64,000 bases of DNA from Brevundimonas intermedia (GCF_004614235.1 NZ_SPVH01000006.1:930001-994000); one strand, 5' to 3'; counted from the stretch's first letter, positions 10,780 to 20,628 are shown. Made by a program: numbers and translations. The notes: generated by a model from the sequence alone, not told the origin.

Positions 10780-12114
10780 ATGACCAAGCAACGCGGAGCG
10801 GCGAACGATCAGGGTCGGGGCATGGATCCTCGCGCCGGTCGCGCGCCCGTGATCGCCGCGCTGGACATCGGCCAGTCCAAGGTCTCGTGCTTCATCATGA
10901 AGCCCGACGGCGTGCGTCACGCCGACCGCACCATCCGCGTCGCCGGCGCGAGCCACGTCCAGTCCAAGGGCGTCAAGGGCGGGGCGATCATCAATATGGA
11001 CGAGGCCGCCCAGGCCATCGGCCATGCCGTCGAACGCGCCGAGCGCGCGGCCCAGAGCCCGGTCTCCGGCGTCGTCGTGACGACCGCCATCGGCCAGATG
11101 GCCAGCCACCGGGTGCAGGCGCGGGTGTCGCTGGGCGCCAATCCGGTCGGGGACGCCGATCTGGCGCGCGCCATCGGCATGGCCCTGGCCCAGATCCGCC
11201 TGCCCAACCGTCGGCCCATCCACGTCCTGCCCATCGCCTGGTCGGTCGACGGCGCGCGCGGCGTGCATGATCCGCGTTCGATGCGCGGCGGTTCGCTGGG
11301 GCTGGACCTGCTGGTCGTGTCCATGGCCGAGAACGTCTTCACGACCCTGAGCCACTGCCTGGAGCTGGCGCATCTGGACCTGCAGGGCGTGGCCGCCGCG
11401 CCCGTCGTATCGTCGTTGGCTGCGCTGGAAGAGGACGAGATGGACCTGGGCGCCGTCTGCATCGACATGGGCGGCGGCTCGACCAGCGCCGCCGTGTGGG
11501 GTGGTCGGTCCCTGCTGCATATCGAAAGCCTGAACGTCGGCGGCGATCACGTCACGTCCGACATCGCGCGCGGCCTGTCCACGTCAAAGGCCGGGGCCGA
11601 ACGGTTGAAGACGCTGCACGGTTCGGCCATGGCCAGCGCCAACGAGGACCGCGAAATGCTGGAGGCCCCGCCGCGCGGCGAGGACGCCTCCGCCGGCCCG
11701 GTCATCGTCCCGCGCGCCATGCTGAAGACCGTCATCGCCCCCCGCGTCGAGGAAACTCTCGAACTGCTGCGCGATCGACTGAAGAACGCCGGCGTGGGCC
11801 TGGAGCCCGGGGCGGGCCTGGTCCTGACCGGCGGCGCCAGCCAGCTGAACGGCGTGCGCGAACTGGCGGTGCGCGTCTTCGACCGCCCCGTCCGCCTCGG
11901 AAAACCCCAACGGGCGCCACATTTGGCCGACGCCGCCTCCGGCCCCGCCTTCTGCGCCACCGCCGGCGTCCTGCTCCGCGCCGCCTACGGCCCGCGCGAG
12001 GCGGTGTCCGCCAGAAAACTGATGGCGCGCCAGATTACGGCGGCGGATGCGCCCCGGATTCACCGCGGCAACGTGGTGGGGCGAGTGGCGGGTTGGCTGC
12101 GCGAAAATCTTTAA
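10780..12114 (+). CDS. ftsA: cell division protein FtsA
   Basis: A 444-residue actin-like ATPase that tethers FtsZ to the membrane. The phosphate-1 loop is AALDIGQSKVSCFI, the phosphate-2 loop VCIDMGGGSTSAAVW and the adenosine motif VLTGGASQLNGV. The C-terminal amphipathic helix (GRVAGWLRENL) is the membrane-targeting sequence. ATG at 10780 (MTKQRGAAND) is 13 bp after ftsQ; the longer frame upstream overlaps ftsQ out of frame. Unusually, ftsZ does not follow: a reverse-strand TonB receptor and a plus-strand peptidase separate ftsA from ftsZ by about 5.8 kb. Confidence 0.95.
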   Translation: MTKQRGAANDQGRGMDPRAGRAPVIAALDIGQSKVSCFIMKPDGVRHADRTIRVAGASHVQSKGVKGGAIINMDEAAQAIGHAVERAERAAQSPVSGVVVTTAIGQMASHRVQARVSLGANPVGDADLARAIGMALAQIRLPNRRPIHVLPIAWSVDGARGVHDPRSMRGGSLGLDLLVVSMAENVFTTLSHCLELAHLDLQGVAAAPVVSSLAALEEDEMDLGAVCIDMGGGSTSAAVWGGRSLLHIESLNVGGDHVTSDIARGLSTSKAGAERLKTLHGSAMASANEDREMLEAPPRGEDASAGPVIVPRAMLKTVIAPRVEETLELLRDRLKNAGVGLEPGAGLVLTGGASQLNGVRELAVRVFDRPVRLGKPQRAPHLADAASGPAFCATAGVLLRAAYGPREAVSARKLMARQITAADAPRIHRGNVVGRVAGWLRENL

Positions 12115-12263
12115 GCGTCCTCCCTCTGCTGGACGCAAAGGTGTCCTCTCAATCCATGATCGGTAGTGTCTCAGTCTTGAGGCGGCTTGAGCGCGCGCAG
12201 GCGGCAGGGTGACGCGCGCTGGCTAAGGTACGGCGCTTGGTGAGCGGACTGGTTGCCGCGGGG

Positions 12264-12304
12264 CCTTAAAAAAGAAAGGGCGGCAGGAGAACCTGCCGCC
12301 CTTT
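12264..12304 (-). terminator. rho-independent terminator of the TonB receptor gene
   Basis: A perfect 13-bp stem, AAAGGGCGGCAGG (12275-12287) with CCTGCCGCCCTTT (12292-12304), and a 4-nt loop. On the minus strand it is followed by CTTTTTTAAGG, a strong U-tract, 30 bp past the receptor stop. The pyrimidine-rich plus-strand side may also help terminate ftsA transcription. Confidence 0.85.
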
Positions 12305-12333
12305 CCTTCTTCAGTCGCCGAAGCGACGTCGGA

Positions 12334-15300
12334 TTAGAACGAGTAGGAAACCGTGAAGGTCGCCGACCGGCCCTGCCAGTCATACTGGCTGGCCAGAGGC
12401 GTATTGCCGATACGGCTCGATCCGCTCTGAGCCGACACCAACGGGGGGTTTTCGTCGAAGATGTTCCGGATACCCAGTTGGATGGTGACATCATCCATAC
12501 GGCGACGGATCGACATGTTGTGGCTCATGTAGAACGGCGTGGCGCGTTGATACCAAACCGGCTGACCCAGGTAGGTGCCCGTGTTCCCCGGAACTGCGAA
12601 GAACGGTGCGTTGTCCGTCTCTCCCACGAAGTCGATGCTGTAGAAGCCGGTCCAGTCACCCCGATCAAAACGAGCCGAAGCCTGGCCGTTCAGTTCCGGA
12701 TTGCCGATCTGACCTTCCAGTTGCGAAGCTTCAGCATCGCCGAACGTCTGTTGCGTCCAGTCCAAGATGTAGCTCGCGCGTGCGTTCAGTGTCAGGTCAC
12801 CGGCCGCGAACTCCTTGGTGTAGCGGACGTTCAGGTCCAGGCCTTCGCTCATCTGCTGCGAGATGTTCACGTAGCTGTCGTTGACGTCCAGGATCTGCAG
12901 ATAGCGGGTCGAGTCCGGGTTCAGATCGCGGGTGAACAGTTGGCAGAGCGCTTCATTGGGGAAGTTCTCCGAGGTCAAGCAACCCGACACGATGTTGCCG
13001 GCGCCGAACTGGGCCACCTGATCGTTGATCTCGATCTTCCAGTAATCCAGAGCGATGCTGAGGTTGGTGAACGAGGGCGTCCAGATGAAGCCCACCGAAG
13101 TCGACTTCGCGGTTTCCGGGTCCAGGATGCCGGCGCCACCGCCCGTGGTGATCAGAGCGGAAGACGCACCTGCCGCGCCGTACTCTTCCGGAACGCCGGA
13201 AGCCAGGCAGTTGGCCTTCAGCACGTCATTGCTGGAGTCCTGATAGTTGATGCAGGGGTCGATGTTGGTTTGGGCGAGGAAGCTGGTCTGGTTGGCCAGG
13301 AACAGTTCGTACAAGGCCGGCGCGCGGAACGACGTGCCGTACGATGCGCGAAGCCGATACTCCGGCGTGATCGCCCAGTTCAATCCGACCTTGTAAGTCG
13401 AGTTCTCACCATACGAGTCGTAGTCCGAGTAACGACCCGAGACGTTCAGCGTGAGTTCGTTGGCCAGCGGCAAGGCTCGCAGCAGCGGGATGTCCAACTC
13501 GCCGAACAGTTCCTTCACGGTGTCCGAGCCAGTCGTGCGGCCGGCTGCGGTTTGGCCCCAGAGGTTGCCGTTACGCTGTTGCTCACCGGGATTGTCGTCG
13601 ATCTCTTCCTTGCGGACGTGGAAGCCCAGAGCGACGCCCAGCGGACCGGCCGGCAGGTTGAACAGCTCGCCGGAGATCACACCTTCGATGTAGGAGTGTT
13701 CGTAGGTCGTGGTGCCGGTCTCGTAGCCCAACAGGAAGGCTTCTTCCTCGGCAGTCAGTTGACCGTTTTCGACTAGGTTCTGGCTATACCAGTTCACGCC
13801 GCCGGTGGGGCAAGCGCTCGCCGTTTGCAGAATGAAGAGGTCGCAATTTCCGGCTGCGACGAACTCGTCATCGCGGAACGCACCGGCGTTGCCTTCCAGA
13901 TCTTCGCCGAACCAAGCCAGCAGGCCCGCCGCAGCTTCTACGCGGTCATTGTAGAAGAAGTTGCCGCCGTAGGTGCCCTTCGAGCGGCTGTATTGCCCCG
14001 CCAGTTCCCAGTCCCAAGTCCGGTTGGCGAACTGGAAGTCACCGCGGAAACCGCCCACGCCACGCCAGTACTCGACTTCCTGCTTGTCGTCCGAGTTCAC
14101 CAGGGCGACCGGGGTCGTGTAGTGGCACGCAATGCCGCTGGTGCCGTTGCAGACGCCGCCAAACGGATTGAGCGTGTGCATCGGTGACGTGGCGGGAAAC
14201 AGCTGACGCCAGCTGTGTTGCTCGGATTCACGCTTGTTATACAGCAGTTCGCCGAACATCTCGATGTTCGGGGTCAGGTCGTAACCGCCGAACAGGCTGA
14301 GGCTGGTGCGCTTCACGGGCGAGATGGCGGTCCGGCTGTCGTAGCGATCGCTATGCAGCGGGTATTCGGCAGTGGCGGCGCGACGGACGGCTGTCGGCTG
14401 AGCGGTGATCGAGCAGGCGCCGGTGCCGCCGGCGACCAGATGGAAGCCTGCGATGTCGCAACCGGTATAGCCGCCACCGGCGACCGCCGAGGAGCTGAAG
14501 ATGTAATCGCCCGCGCGGGCGATACCGGCGGTGGCCTGCTGGGTCCGCAGGATTGCGTTCAGCGTACCCGTGCACTTGTAGGTGCCGGTGGTCGGATCAA
14601 TGACGTCGCCGCGGATCGTCAGGTTCTCGTCGAGGAAGTTGAACTCCTGCGGGCACTGGAAGTAGTCACGATCGCCGAACAGCAGTTCCTTGCGCTCATA
14701 GTAGTCGGCGCCAGCGGTGATGTAGCCGCGATCGAACGATTTTCCGAAGCTGCCGTTGACCCGATATTCTTCACCGCCGCCTTCGAGAGGCTGGTTGGTG
14801 TAGAACTCGACGTTGCCGCCGTCTTGGTTGGTCTTGGTGATGATGTTGATGACGCCGGCGACGGCGTCGGAGCCGTAGATCGAAGATGCGCCATCGGTCA
14901 GGATTTCAACCCGCTCAATTTGAGACGACGGAATCGTGTTCAGGTCGGTCGGGCCGACCGTGCCCCGCACGCCGGCGGGACCGACGCGACGGCCATTAAC
15001 CAGCACCAGGGTGCGCTGTTCGCCCAAACCGCGCAGCGAGATCGTGTTGACGCCTGGTCCGCCGGTGGTGACGAAGCCCGTGAAGAAGTTGTTGATCTGG
15101 GTCGCGTTGTTCGCGGCTGAGGAGGACTGGAGAATCTCGGTCGTGTCAGCCAGCCCTTCCAGAGCGGCCTGTTCCGAGGTGATGACCTGAATAGGCTGCG
15201 AGCTGCTGTACTCGCTGCGGCGGATGCGCGTTCCGGTGACTACGACTTCCTCGACCTGAGCGGCTTCTTCTTGCGCCTGCTGGTTCTGGCTAGTCTGCGA

Positions 15301-15384
15301 CTGTGCCATCGCCAGCGACGGAGCCATGATCGCCATGCCGGCGATGATGGTGGTCGCAAGCAGATTTTTCCGACTGCAATTCAT
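12334..15384 (-). CDS. TonB-dependent outer-membrane receptor
   Basis: A 1016-residue receptor. A Sec signal peptide (residues 1-27, cut after SLAMA) precedes a Gln-rich stretch, a TonB-box-like EEVVVTGTRI near residue 47, the plug domain (SLRGLGEQRTLVLVNGRRVG; YGSDAVAGVINIITK) and a 22-strand barrel ending in the outer-membrane terminal Phe (FTVSYSF). No STN signalling domain is present. Several paired Cys in extracellular-loop regions (such as VCNGTSGIAC) are unusual and may form disulfides. It is divergent from an S9 peptidase, which suggests uptake and hydrolysis of a peptide or peptide-like ligand. GGGGAA lies 9 nt before the ATG. Confidence 0.9.
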   Translation of the reverse strand: MNCSRKNLLATTIIAGMAIMAPSLAMAQSQTSQNQQAQEEAAQVEEVVVTGTRIRRSEYSSSQPIQVITSEQAALEGLADTTEILQSSSAANNATQINNFFTGFVTTGGPGVNTISLRGLGEQRTLVLVNGRRVGPAGVRGTVGPTDLNTIPSSQIERVEILTDGASSIYGSDAVAGVINIITKTNQDGGNVEFYTNQPLEGGGEEYRVNGSFGKSFDRGYITAGADYYERKELLFGDRDYFQCPQEFNFLDENLTIRGDVIDPTTGTYKCTGTLNAILRTQQATAGIARAGDYIFSSSAVAGGGYTGCDIAGFHLVAGGTGACSITAQPTAVRRAATAEYPLHSDRYDSRTAISPVKRTSLSLFGGYDLTPNIEMFGELLYNKRESEQHSWRQLFPATSPMHTLNPFGGVCNGTSGIACHYTTPVALVNSDDKQEVEYWRGVGGFRGDFQFANRTWDWELAGQYSRSKGTYGGNFFYNDRVEAAAGLLAWFGEDLEGNAGAFRDDEFVAAGNCDLFILQTASACPTGGVNWYSQNLVENGQLTAEEEAFLLGYETGTTTYEHSYIEGVISGELFNLPAGPLGVALGFHVRKEEIDDNPGEQQRNGNLWGQTAAGRTTGSDTVKELFGELDIPLLRALPLANELTLNVSGRYSDYDSYGENSTYKVGLNWAITPEYRLRASYGTSFRAPALYELFLANQTSFLAQTNIDPCINYQDSSNDVLKANCLASGVPEEYGAAGASSALITTGGGAGILDPETAKSTSVGFIWTPSFTNLSIALDYWKIEINDQVAQFGAGNIVSGCLTSENFPNEALCQLFTRDLNPDSTRYLQILDVNDSYVNISQQMSEGLDLNVRYTKEFAAGDLTLNARASYILDWTQQTFGDAEASQLEGQIGNPELNGQASARFDRGDWTGFYSIDFVGETDNAPFFAVPGNTGTYLGQPVWYQRATPFYMSHNMSIRRRMDDVTIQLGIRNIFDENPPLVSAQSGSSRIGNTPLASQYDWQGRSATFTVSYSF

Positions 15385-15664
15385 GGTTCAGATTCCCCAA
15401 CAACAAATATAAATTCAGCACGTCGCGACGCGCTGAAGGACACCGCTGTTCTTGCAATGAATGTGGGCGGGGACCAAGGTAAATGTGTTCGTTGGGTGTC
15501 AAGTTGATGTCGAATGTCACTTTGATATCACGCAGCGGTAATAAAATCTGATGGTATGGCGATGCGTTGACTACGATCATGAGCGGCGCTTGCCTGGCAG
15601 GGGGTAGAATGTTTGGATATGTAGGTTGCGGCTTTAGTAGCTTGCGAGGGGGCATGTTAGAGAC
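15385..15664. other. divergent promoter region of TonB receptor and S9 peptidase
   Basis: This 280-bp stretch is clearly richer in A/T than its surroundings and holds the start regions of both divergent genes. I see no convincing small ORF, no lasso-peptide precursor and no clear operator. A GATTC (GANTC) site lies just upstream of the receptor start. Confidence 0.5.
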
Positions 15665-17719
15665 ATGAATTTAAAGATGAAATGGTGGAGCCCTCTGGCT
15701 ATCGCTGCAGCGGCGTTAATCGGATCCGTACAGTCCGCCGCCGCGATAGCGACCTCCGCAGAAGCGAGTGTGCCGACGGCGGAAGCTTTTGCGCGCCGTC
15801 CTGCCATCGGGTCTGTCGATGTTTCGCCGGACGGGAAACATGTTGTGGCCGTAATATCGCCAGATGGGAAAAAGCGGGTCGTCGCCATATGGGACACCGC
15901 CGACATGGAAAAGGCTCCGTTCATCATCGGTTCGGACGATGAGCGTGCCGATGTGGTCGGGGCGCAGTTTATAAAGAACGACCGGCTTTTCGTTTCCACG
16001 CAGCAGCTGAGGGATTTCAACCCATTCACGGGCCAGCGTGAGCGCAGCTTCCTGCAGCGGTCGCTGATCTTGACCCTGGAGGGGCAGCCCGCCCGCACCT
16101 CGCTTCAGTTCGACGGCCTGAGCGACACGCAGCAGGCTGTCGTGGGCGTCGGTCGCCTGATCAGCGACCTCCCACAGGACCCGCAGAACATCATTGTCGC
16201 CGACCCAATGCGCGGGGACAAATATCGCCTCAATCTTTACAGCGGGCGTGCAGAGCGTATCGAGCGGGGCTCGGAGCGCTTCAGTAGCGAAATCGCAGAC
16301 ATGAATGGCGATATCCGCGCCAAGTCTGAGTTCGATTTTGACAACGGGGCCGCCTATATCGGTCAGTGGTTGAAGCACCCCGACACAGGCGAATGGGCGG
16401 AGCATTTCCGTTATTACGCCCGCGACCGTCAGCCGATCGAGATTGCCGGCTTCTCCAACGATCCGAACATCGTATTCGTCAGCAAGACGGAAGGGCGCGA
16501 TCGGTCGGCGATTTACGAGTACAAGATTCGCGAGCGCCAGTTCGGTGACGTCGCTTTTGCTCACCCCTTGTTCGACGCCACTGGTGTGGTGCGCTCGCGC
16601 GCCAAGGCTGATTTCGGCGAAGTCGTCGGTTTCGCCTATGACGGCGAACGTCCACGCACCTTCTATACCGACCCGAACCTGGATCAGGCATATAAGGATC
16701 TGCGTCAGGCGCTTAACATCACGACCGTGCCGGTCTCCTGGACCGACATCGAAACCGGCGAACGCAGCCGGTTTTCCGTCGGCGATGGCGCGGATATTTC
16801 CCTGACGGCGACCTCCGATGACCGCTCAGTCATTATAATAGCAAAGTCCGGGCCGCGCGTGCCGCCTGAGTATTACATCCTCGCCGGCGGGAGAGTGCGT
16901 CTGCTCGGGCGGGCTTATCCCGAACTGCAGGCTGCGACGTTGGGCGACACAACGCTGATCCAGTACGAAGCGCGCGACGGTCTTATGATTCCGGCCTTCC
17001 TGACCAAGCCGGATCCGGCCGCCTATGGCGCAGGCCCGTATCCGACAATCATTACGCCGCACGGTGGTCCGTGGGCGCGTGACAACCTGTCGTGGGATGT
17101 CTCCGGCTGGACGCAGTATTTCGCAGCGCGTGGCTACGCCGTCCTTCAACCGCAGTTTCGCGGATCACAGGGATGGGGTGAGCGTCTGTGGCGCGCGGGA
17201 GACCGTGAATGGGGCCGCAAGATGCAGGACGATAACGACGATGCCGCGCGCTATCTGATCGCCCAAGGCGTGGCGGCGCCGGATCGGATCGCAATGCACG
17301 GCTACTCCTATGGCGGCTACGCTTCCATGATGGCTGCAGTTCGCTCGAACAACATCTATCAGTGCGCCGCCGCCGGCGCTGGCCCCGCGACGATCGCTCT
17401 CTTCAAGAAGGGTACGTTCAACAGTCGTTTTCTGCGGGAATTCCAGCACCCTACAGCTGATGGTGAAGACCCGCTGCGTCGCGTCAACGAGATCAACGTT
17501 CCGTTGTTCCTGTATACAGGCGACCGCGACACACGGGTTCTTCCGGCGGAATCGGAAGCAATGGCGGCGGCCATGCGGTCCGCCGGAAAACCGGTGAAGC
17601 TGACCATCCTTCCCGACATGGAGCATACGCTGAATACTTGGACGCCGGAAAACTTCGCGAGCATCCTCACGAGCGTAGAGACCTTCTTCAAAAACGACTG
17701 CGGCCCAGGCGGCCTGTAA
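15665..17719 (+). CDS. exported S9-family (prolyl oligopeptidase-like) peptidase
   Basis: A 684-residue protein with a Sec signal peptide (to about residue 28, QSAAA), a seven-bladed beta-propeller (repeated SPDGK motifs, VDVSPDGKHVV) and a C-terminal alpha/beta-hydrolase domain. The catalytic triad is visible: Ser548 in HGYSYGGYAS, Asp622 in GDRDTRV and His654 in DMEHTLN. The family cleaves short peptides, often after Pro, in the periplasm. Its divergent TonB receptor suggests a scavenging pair; S9-type lasso-peptide isopeptidases also sit beside TonB receptors, but no precursor or maturation gene is present here. Third-position A/T is higher than in the fts genes. Confidence 0.85.
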   Translation: MNLKMKWWSPLAIAAAALIGSVQSAAAIATSAEASVPTAEAFARRPAIGSVDVSPDGKHVVAVISPDGKKRVVAIWDTADMEKAPFIIGSDDERADVVGAQFIKNDRLFVSTQQLRDFNPFTGQRERSFLQRSLILTLEGQPARTSLQFDGLSDTQQAVVGVGRLISDLPQDPQNIIVADPMRGDKYRLNLYSGRAERIERGSERFSSEIADMNGDIRAKSEFDFDNGAAYIGQWLKHPDTGEWAEHFRYYARDRQPIEIAGFSNDPNIVFVSKTEGRDRSAIYEYKIRERQFGDVAFAHPLFDATGVVRSRAKADFGEVVGFAYDGERPRTFYTDPNLDQAYKDLRQALNITTVPVSWTDIETGERSRFSVGDGADISLTATSDDRSVIIIAKSGPRVPPEYYILAGGRVRLLGRAYPELQAATLGDTTLIQYEARDGLMIPAFLTKPDPAAYGAGPYPTIITPHGGPWARDNLSWDVSGWTQYFAARGYAVLQPQFRGSQGWGERLWRAGDREWGRKMQDDNDDAARYLIAQGVAAPDRIAMHGYSYGGYASMMAAVRSNNIYQCAAAGAGPATIALFKKGTFNSRFLREFQHPTADGEDPLRRVNEINVPLFLYTGDRDTRVLPAESEAMAAAMRSAGKPVKLTILPDMEHTLNTWTPENFASILTSVETFFKNDCGPGGL

Positions 17720-17742
17720 GCCGCTGAGTTTCGCGACTTGAA

Positions 17743-17774
17743 GGGGGCGAGCCGCAGGCTCGCCCCCATTTTTA
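17743..17774 (+). terminator. rho-independent terminator after S9 peptidase
   Basis: GGGGGCGAGCC (17743-17753) pairs with GGCTCGCCCCC (17757-17767) around a GCA loop, followed by ATTTTTAT, 24 bp past the peptidase stop. It separates the peptidase from the ftsZ promoter. Confidence 0.9.
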
Positions 17775-17820
17775 TGGGTAAAGCACCGGCGAAGCTGGCT
17801 TTTATGCTTTCGCGGAGGCC

Positions 17821-17896
17821 GACTCACATTATCGCCCTAACCTTCTCTTAACCTTCATGGGTGCAATCCTTAACGCGCTCATAACCAAAGCGATTC
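17821..17896 (+). promoter_or_regulatory. ftsZ regulatory region: CtrA-like box and two GANTC sites
   Basis: CTAA-N7-TTAA (17837-17851) matches seven of eight bases of the CtrA box TTAA-N7-TTAA. GACTC (17821-17825) and GATTC (17892-17896) are CcrM sites on either side. In Caulobacter ftsZ is repressed by CtrA and needs GANTC methylation; this layout, about 100 bp before the ftsZ ATG, fits the same logic. Confidence 0.6.
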
Positions 17897-17949
17897 GGCG
17901 GGGGCGGTCGGTTGGTTTGAAGGGGCGGGTCAGCAGGTCGGAAAAAGAA

Positions 17950-19542
17950 ATGTCGCTTTCATTGGTCAAGCCGCAACACACTGAACTGAAGCCCCGCATC
18001 GTCGTGTTCGGCGTCGGCGGCGCCGGCGGCAACGCCGTGAACAACATGATCGACGCCGGCCTCGAAGGGGTCGAGTTCGTCGTTGCCAACACCGACGCGC
18101 AGCACCTCAGCTTCGCCAAGACGGATCGTCGCATCCAACTGGGCGAGACCATCACCCAGGGCCTGGGCGCCGGCGCCCACCCCGAGGTCGGCATGAACGC
18201 CGCCGAGGAATCCGCCGACGAAATCCATCAGCACCTGGAAGGTGCGCACATGGTGTTCATCACCTGCGGCATGGGCGGCGGCACCGGCACCGGCGCGGCC
18301 CCCGTCATCGCCAAATGCGCACGTGATCGCGGCATCCTGACCGTCGGCGTCGTGACCAAGCCCTTCACCTTCGAAGGCCGCCACCGCATGCGCTTGGCCG
18401 ATGCGGGCGTCGCCGAGCTGCAGCGCTATGTCGACACCCTGATCGTCATTCCGAACCAGAATCTGTTCCGCGTCGCCAACGAACGCACCACCTTCGCCGA
18501 CGCCTTCGGCATGGCCGACCAGGTGCTGCACTCGGGCGTGCGTTCGATCACCGACCTGATGATCCTGCCCGGCCTGATCAACCTGGACTTCGCCGACGTT
18601 CGCGCCGTCATGTCCGAGATGGGCAAGGCGATGATGGGCACGGGCGAGGCCTCGGGCGACGACCGCGCCCTGCTGGCCGCCCAGAACGCCATCGCCAACC
18701 CGCTGCTGGACGAGACCTCGCTGAAGGGCGCCAAGGCCGTGCTGGTGAACATCACCGGCGGTCTGGACATGACCCTGCTGGAAGTCGACGAGGCCGCCAA
18801 CGCCATCTCGGCCGAGGTGGACGGCGACGCCAACATCATCTTCGGCGCGGCCTTCGATCCCGCCCTGGACGGCAAAATCCGCGTCTCGGTCGTCGCCACC
18901 GGTATGGACGAGGGCGAGATCAAGCGTATCGAACCCATAGCCCCGCCGGCCGCCAGCGCGCCGCTGGCTGGCCATGACGCCCGCCGTTCGGCCGGCGGTC
19001 TGTATGGCACGCAGCCGTCGCGCGCGCCGGAACCGACGCGGGATACGTATCGCGAGCCGGTCCGCGCGGAAGCCCCGCGTACGCCTGAGCCCCGCATCGA
19101 GGCGGCGCCGGTCGTGCCGACCTTTCAGTCCCCTGCCGCTCGCGAGCCGGAACCGCGCCCCGAGCCGGTGATCCGCGTCGCCGAACAGCAGCCGCGCGCC
19201 CTGGATCCCATCGTCGATCCGTGGGTCGAGGAATATGAGACCCGCGCCCCCGCGCCCCGCGTCGCGCCTCAGGGCGACCTGTACGCCGAACGTGAACGCG
19301 CCGCGCCTGTCGCGCAGCCGCAGGCGGACGACGGTTATGACGACCGCGATCACCGTCGCAGCGGCTGGAGCCTGTTCGGTCGCGGCAAGCGCACCCAGCC
19401 TCAGCACGAGGCCTCCTATGCACCCCAGCCCATGCATCAAGCACGTGGGTCGGTCCAACCGGCGCAGCAATCGGAACCGGAGGCGGGACAGGCCGATGAC
19501 GACCTGGAAATCCCATCCTTTCTCCGCCGTCTGGCCAACTAG
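17950..19542 (+). CDS. ftsZ: cell division GTPase FtsZ
   Basis: A 530-residue tubulin homologue. The GTPase domain has [14 protein letters not shown] and the tubulin signature [14 protein letters not shown]; the T7 loop is [11 protein letters not shown]. After about residue 320 comes a long disordered linker rich in Pro, Arg, Glu and Ala, then the conserved C-terminal peptide [14 protein letters not shown], which binds FtsA and other partners. ATG at 17950 (MSLSLVKPQ) is the family start; an upstream in-frame ATG at 17857 would read through the promoter. Here ftsZ has its own promoter region and terminator, apart from ftsQA. Confidence 0.97.
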   Translation: MSLSLVKPQHTELKPRIVVFGVGGAGGNAVNNMIDAGLEGVEFVVANTDAQHLSFAKTDRRIQLGETITQGLGAGAHPEVGMNAAEESADEIHQHLEGAHMVFITCGMGGGTGTGAAPVIAKCARDRGILTVGVVTKPFTFEGRHRMRLADAGVAELQRYVDTLIVIPNQNLFRVANERTTFADAFGMADQVLHSGVRSITDLMILPGLINLDFADVRAVMSEMGKAMMGTGEASGDDRALLAAQNAIANPLLDETSLKGAKAVLVNITGGLDMTLLEVDEAANAISAEVDGDANIIFGAAFDPALDGKIRVSVVATGMDEGEIKRIEPIAPPAASAPLAGHDARRSAGGLYGTQPSRAPEPTRDTYREPVRAEAPRTPEPRIEAAPVVPTFQSPAAREPEPRPEPVIRVAEQQPRALDPIVDPWVEEYETRAPAPRVAPQGDLYAERERAAPVAQPQADDGYDDRDHRRSGWSLFGRGKRTQPQHEASYAPQPMHQARGSVQPAQQSEPEAGQADDDLEIPSFLRRLAN

Positions 19543-19561
19543 ACAACCCAAATGACGATGG

Positions 19562-19598
19562 AACGCCCCGGAGCCCGGCTCCGGGGCGTTCTTCATTT
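19562..19598 (+). terminator. ftsZ terminator hairpin
   Basis: A long inverted repeat (19562-19575 with 19577-19590, AACGCCCCGGAG...CTCCGGGGCGTT) begins 20 bp after the ftsZ stop and is followed by CTTCATTTC, a weak U-tract. Confidence 0.75.
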
Positions 19599-19728
19599 CA
19601 GGCGCTGTGCCAGAGCGAAACAATCCGAAACCGGACTTTGATTTCGCGGTTGCGGCGCCCCGGCTAAAAGACATGCAGGGCGTAATCCGCACGGCGTGCG
19701 GCGCGAATAACGAAGAGCGAGTTCAGGT

Positions 19729-20628
19729 TTGTCGGTCAGGAACGACCATCACGAACACACCATCGTCGCACCGGCCATCATCGCCGGCGTCGGGGTGCAC
19801 ACCGGCCGCCGCGTGCGGCTGGCGGTTCGTCCTGCGCCCTCGGGCACGGGCATCGTCTTCGTGCGCACCGACATCACCGACCGCGACAACCGCATTCCGG
19901 TGTCGGGCGAGGCCGTCGTGGACGCCCGCCTGAACACCATGATCGAGAACGGCGCGGGTGTTCGTCTGTCGACCATCGAACACCTGATGGCCGCCTTCGC
20001 CGCGCTGGGCGTGTCGAACGCCGTGATCGAGGTGGACGGGCCCGAGCTGCCGATCCTGGACGGATCGGCGCTGGAGTTCGTGCAACTGCTGGACCGGGCG
20101 GGCTTCCGTCCGCAGCCGACGCCGCAGCGCTATATCGAGATCCTGGAGACGGTCCACGTCACCGAGGGCGACAAGCACGCAGCCCTGCTGCCTTGCGACC
20201 GCTACGAGATGCGGTTCGAGATCGACTTCCCGTCTGCCGTGATCGGCAATCAGGTGATCGATTTCGTCGTGGACGAGCCGACCTTCCGCAAGGACATCAT
20301 GGCCGCCCGCACCTTCGGCTTCGCCCATGAGGTCGAGGCCCTGCGTCAGGCGGGACTGGCGCGCGGCGGCTCGCTGGAGAACGCCGTGGTCATCGACGGC
20401 GACGACATCCTGAACCCCGGCGGCCTGCGCATGGAACGCGAATTCGTGCGTCACAAGGCGCTGGACGCCATCGGCGACCTGTATGTGCTGGGCGCGCCCC
20501 TGCTGGGCCGTTACGAGGGCTACAAGGCCGGGCACGCGCTGAATAACCGTCTGGTGCGGGCGCTGCTGGCTGCGCCGCATGCGTGGCGCGAAGTGACGCG
20601 GGTGCCGGAGCTGGCGCGGGTGGGCTAA
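19729..20628 (+). CDS. lpxC: UDP-3-O-acyl-N-acetylglucosamine deacetylase
   Basis: A 299-residue zinc deacetylase that commits UDP-acyl-GlcNAc to lipid A synthesis. Zinc ligands are recognisable as STIEHLMAAFAALG (first His) and REFVRHKALDAIGDLYVLG (His and Asp); the catalytic Glu region is GPELPILDGSALEFV and the C-terminal GHALNNRLVRALL carries the conserved His. No ATG precedes the first strand: TTG at 19729 (with GAG about 10 nt upstream) is the best start. Gene order ftsZ-lpxC is typical of proteobacteria; it is separated from ftsZ by a terminator, so it probably has its own promoter. Confidence 0.94.
   Translation: MSVRNDHHEHTIVAPAIIAGVGVHTGRRVRLAVRPAPSGTGIVFVRTDITDRDNRIPVSGEAVVDARLNTMIENGAGVRLSTIEHLMAAFAALGVSNAVIEVDGPELPILDGSALEFVQLLDRAGFRPQPTPQRYIEILETVHVTEGDKHAALLPCDRYEMRFEIDFPSAVIGNQVIDFVVDEPTFRKDIMAARTFGFAHEVEALRQAGLARGGSLENAVVIDGDDILNPGGLRMEREFVRHKALDAIGDLYVLGAPLLGRYEGYKAGHALNNRLVRALLAAPHAWREVTRVPELARVG

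Noticed and set aside
15385-15664. Lasso-peptide precursor between the TonB receptor and S9 peptidase
   Set aside because: No short ORF with a leader and Gly-start core is visible, and no maturation genes lie nearby.
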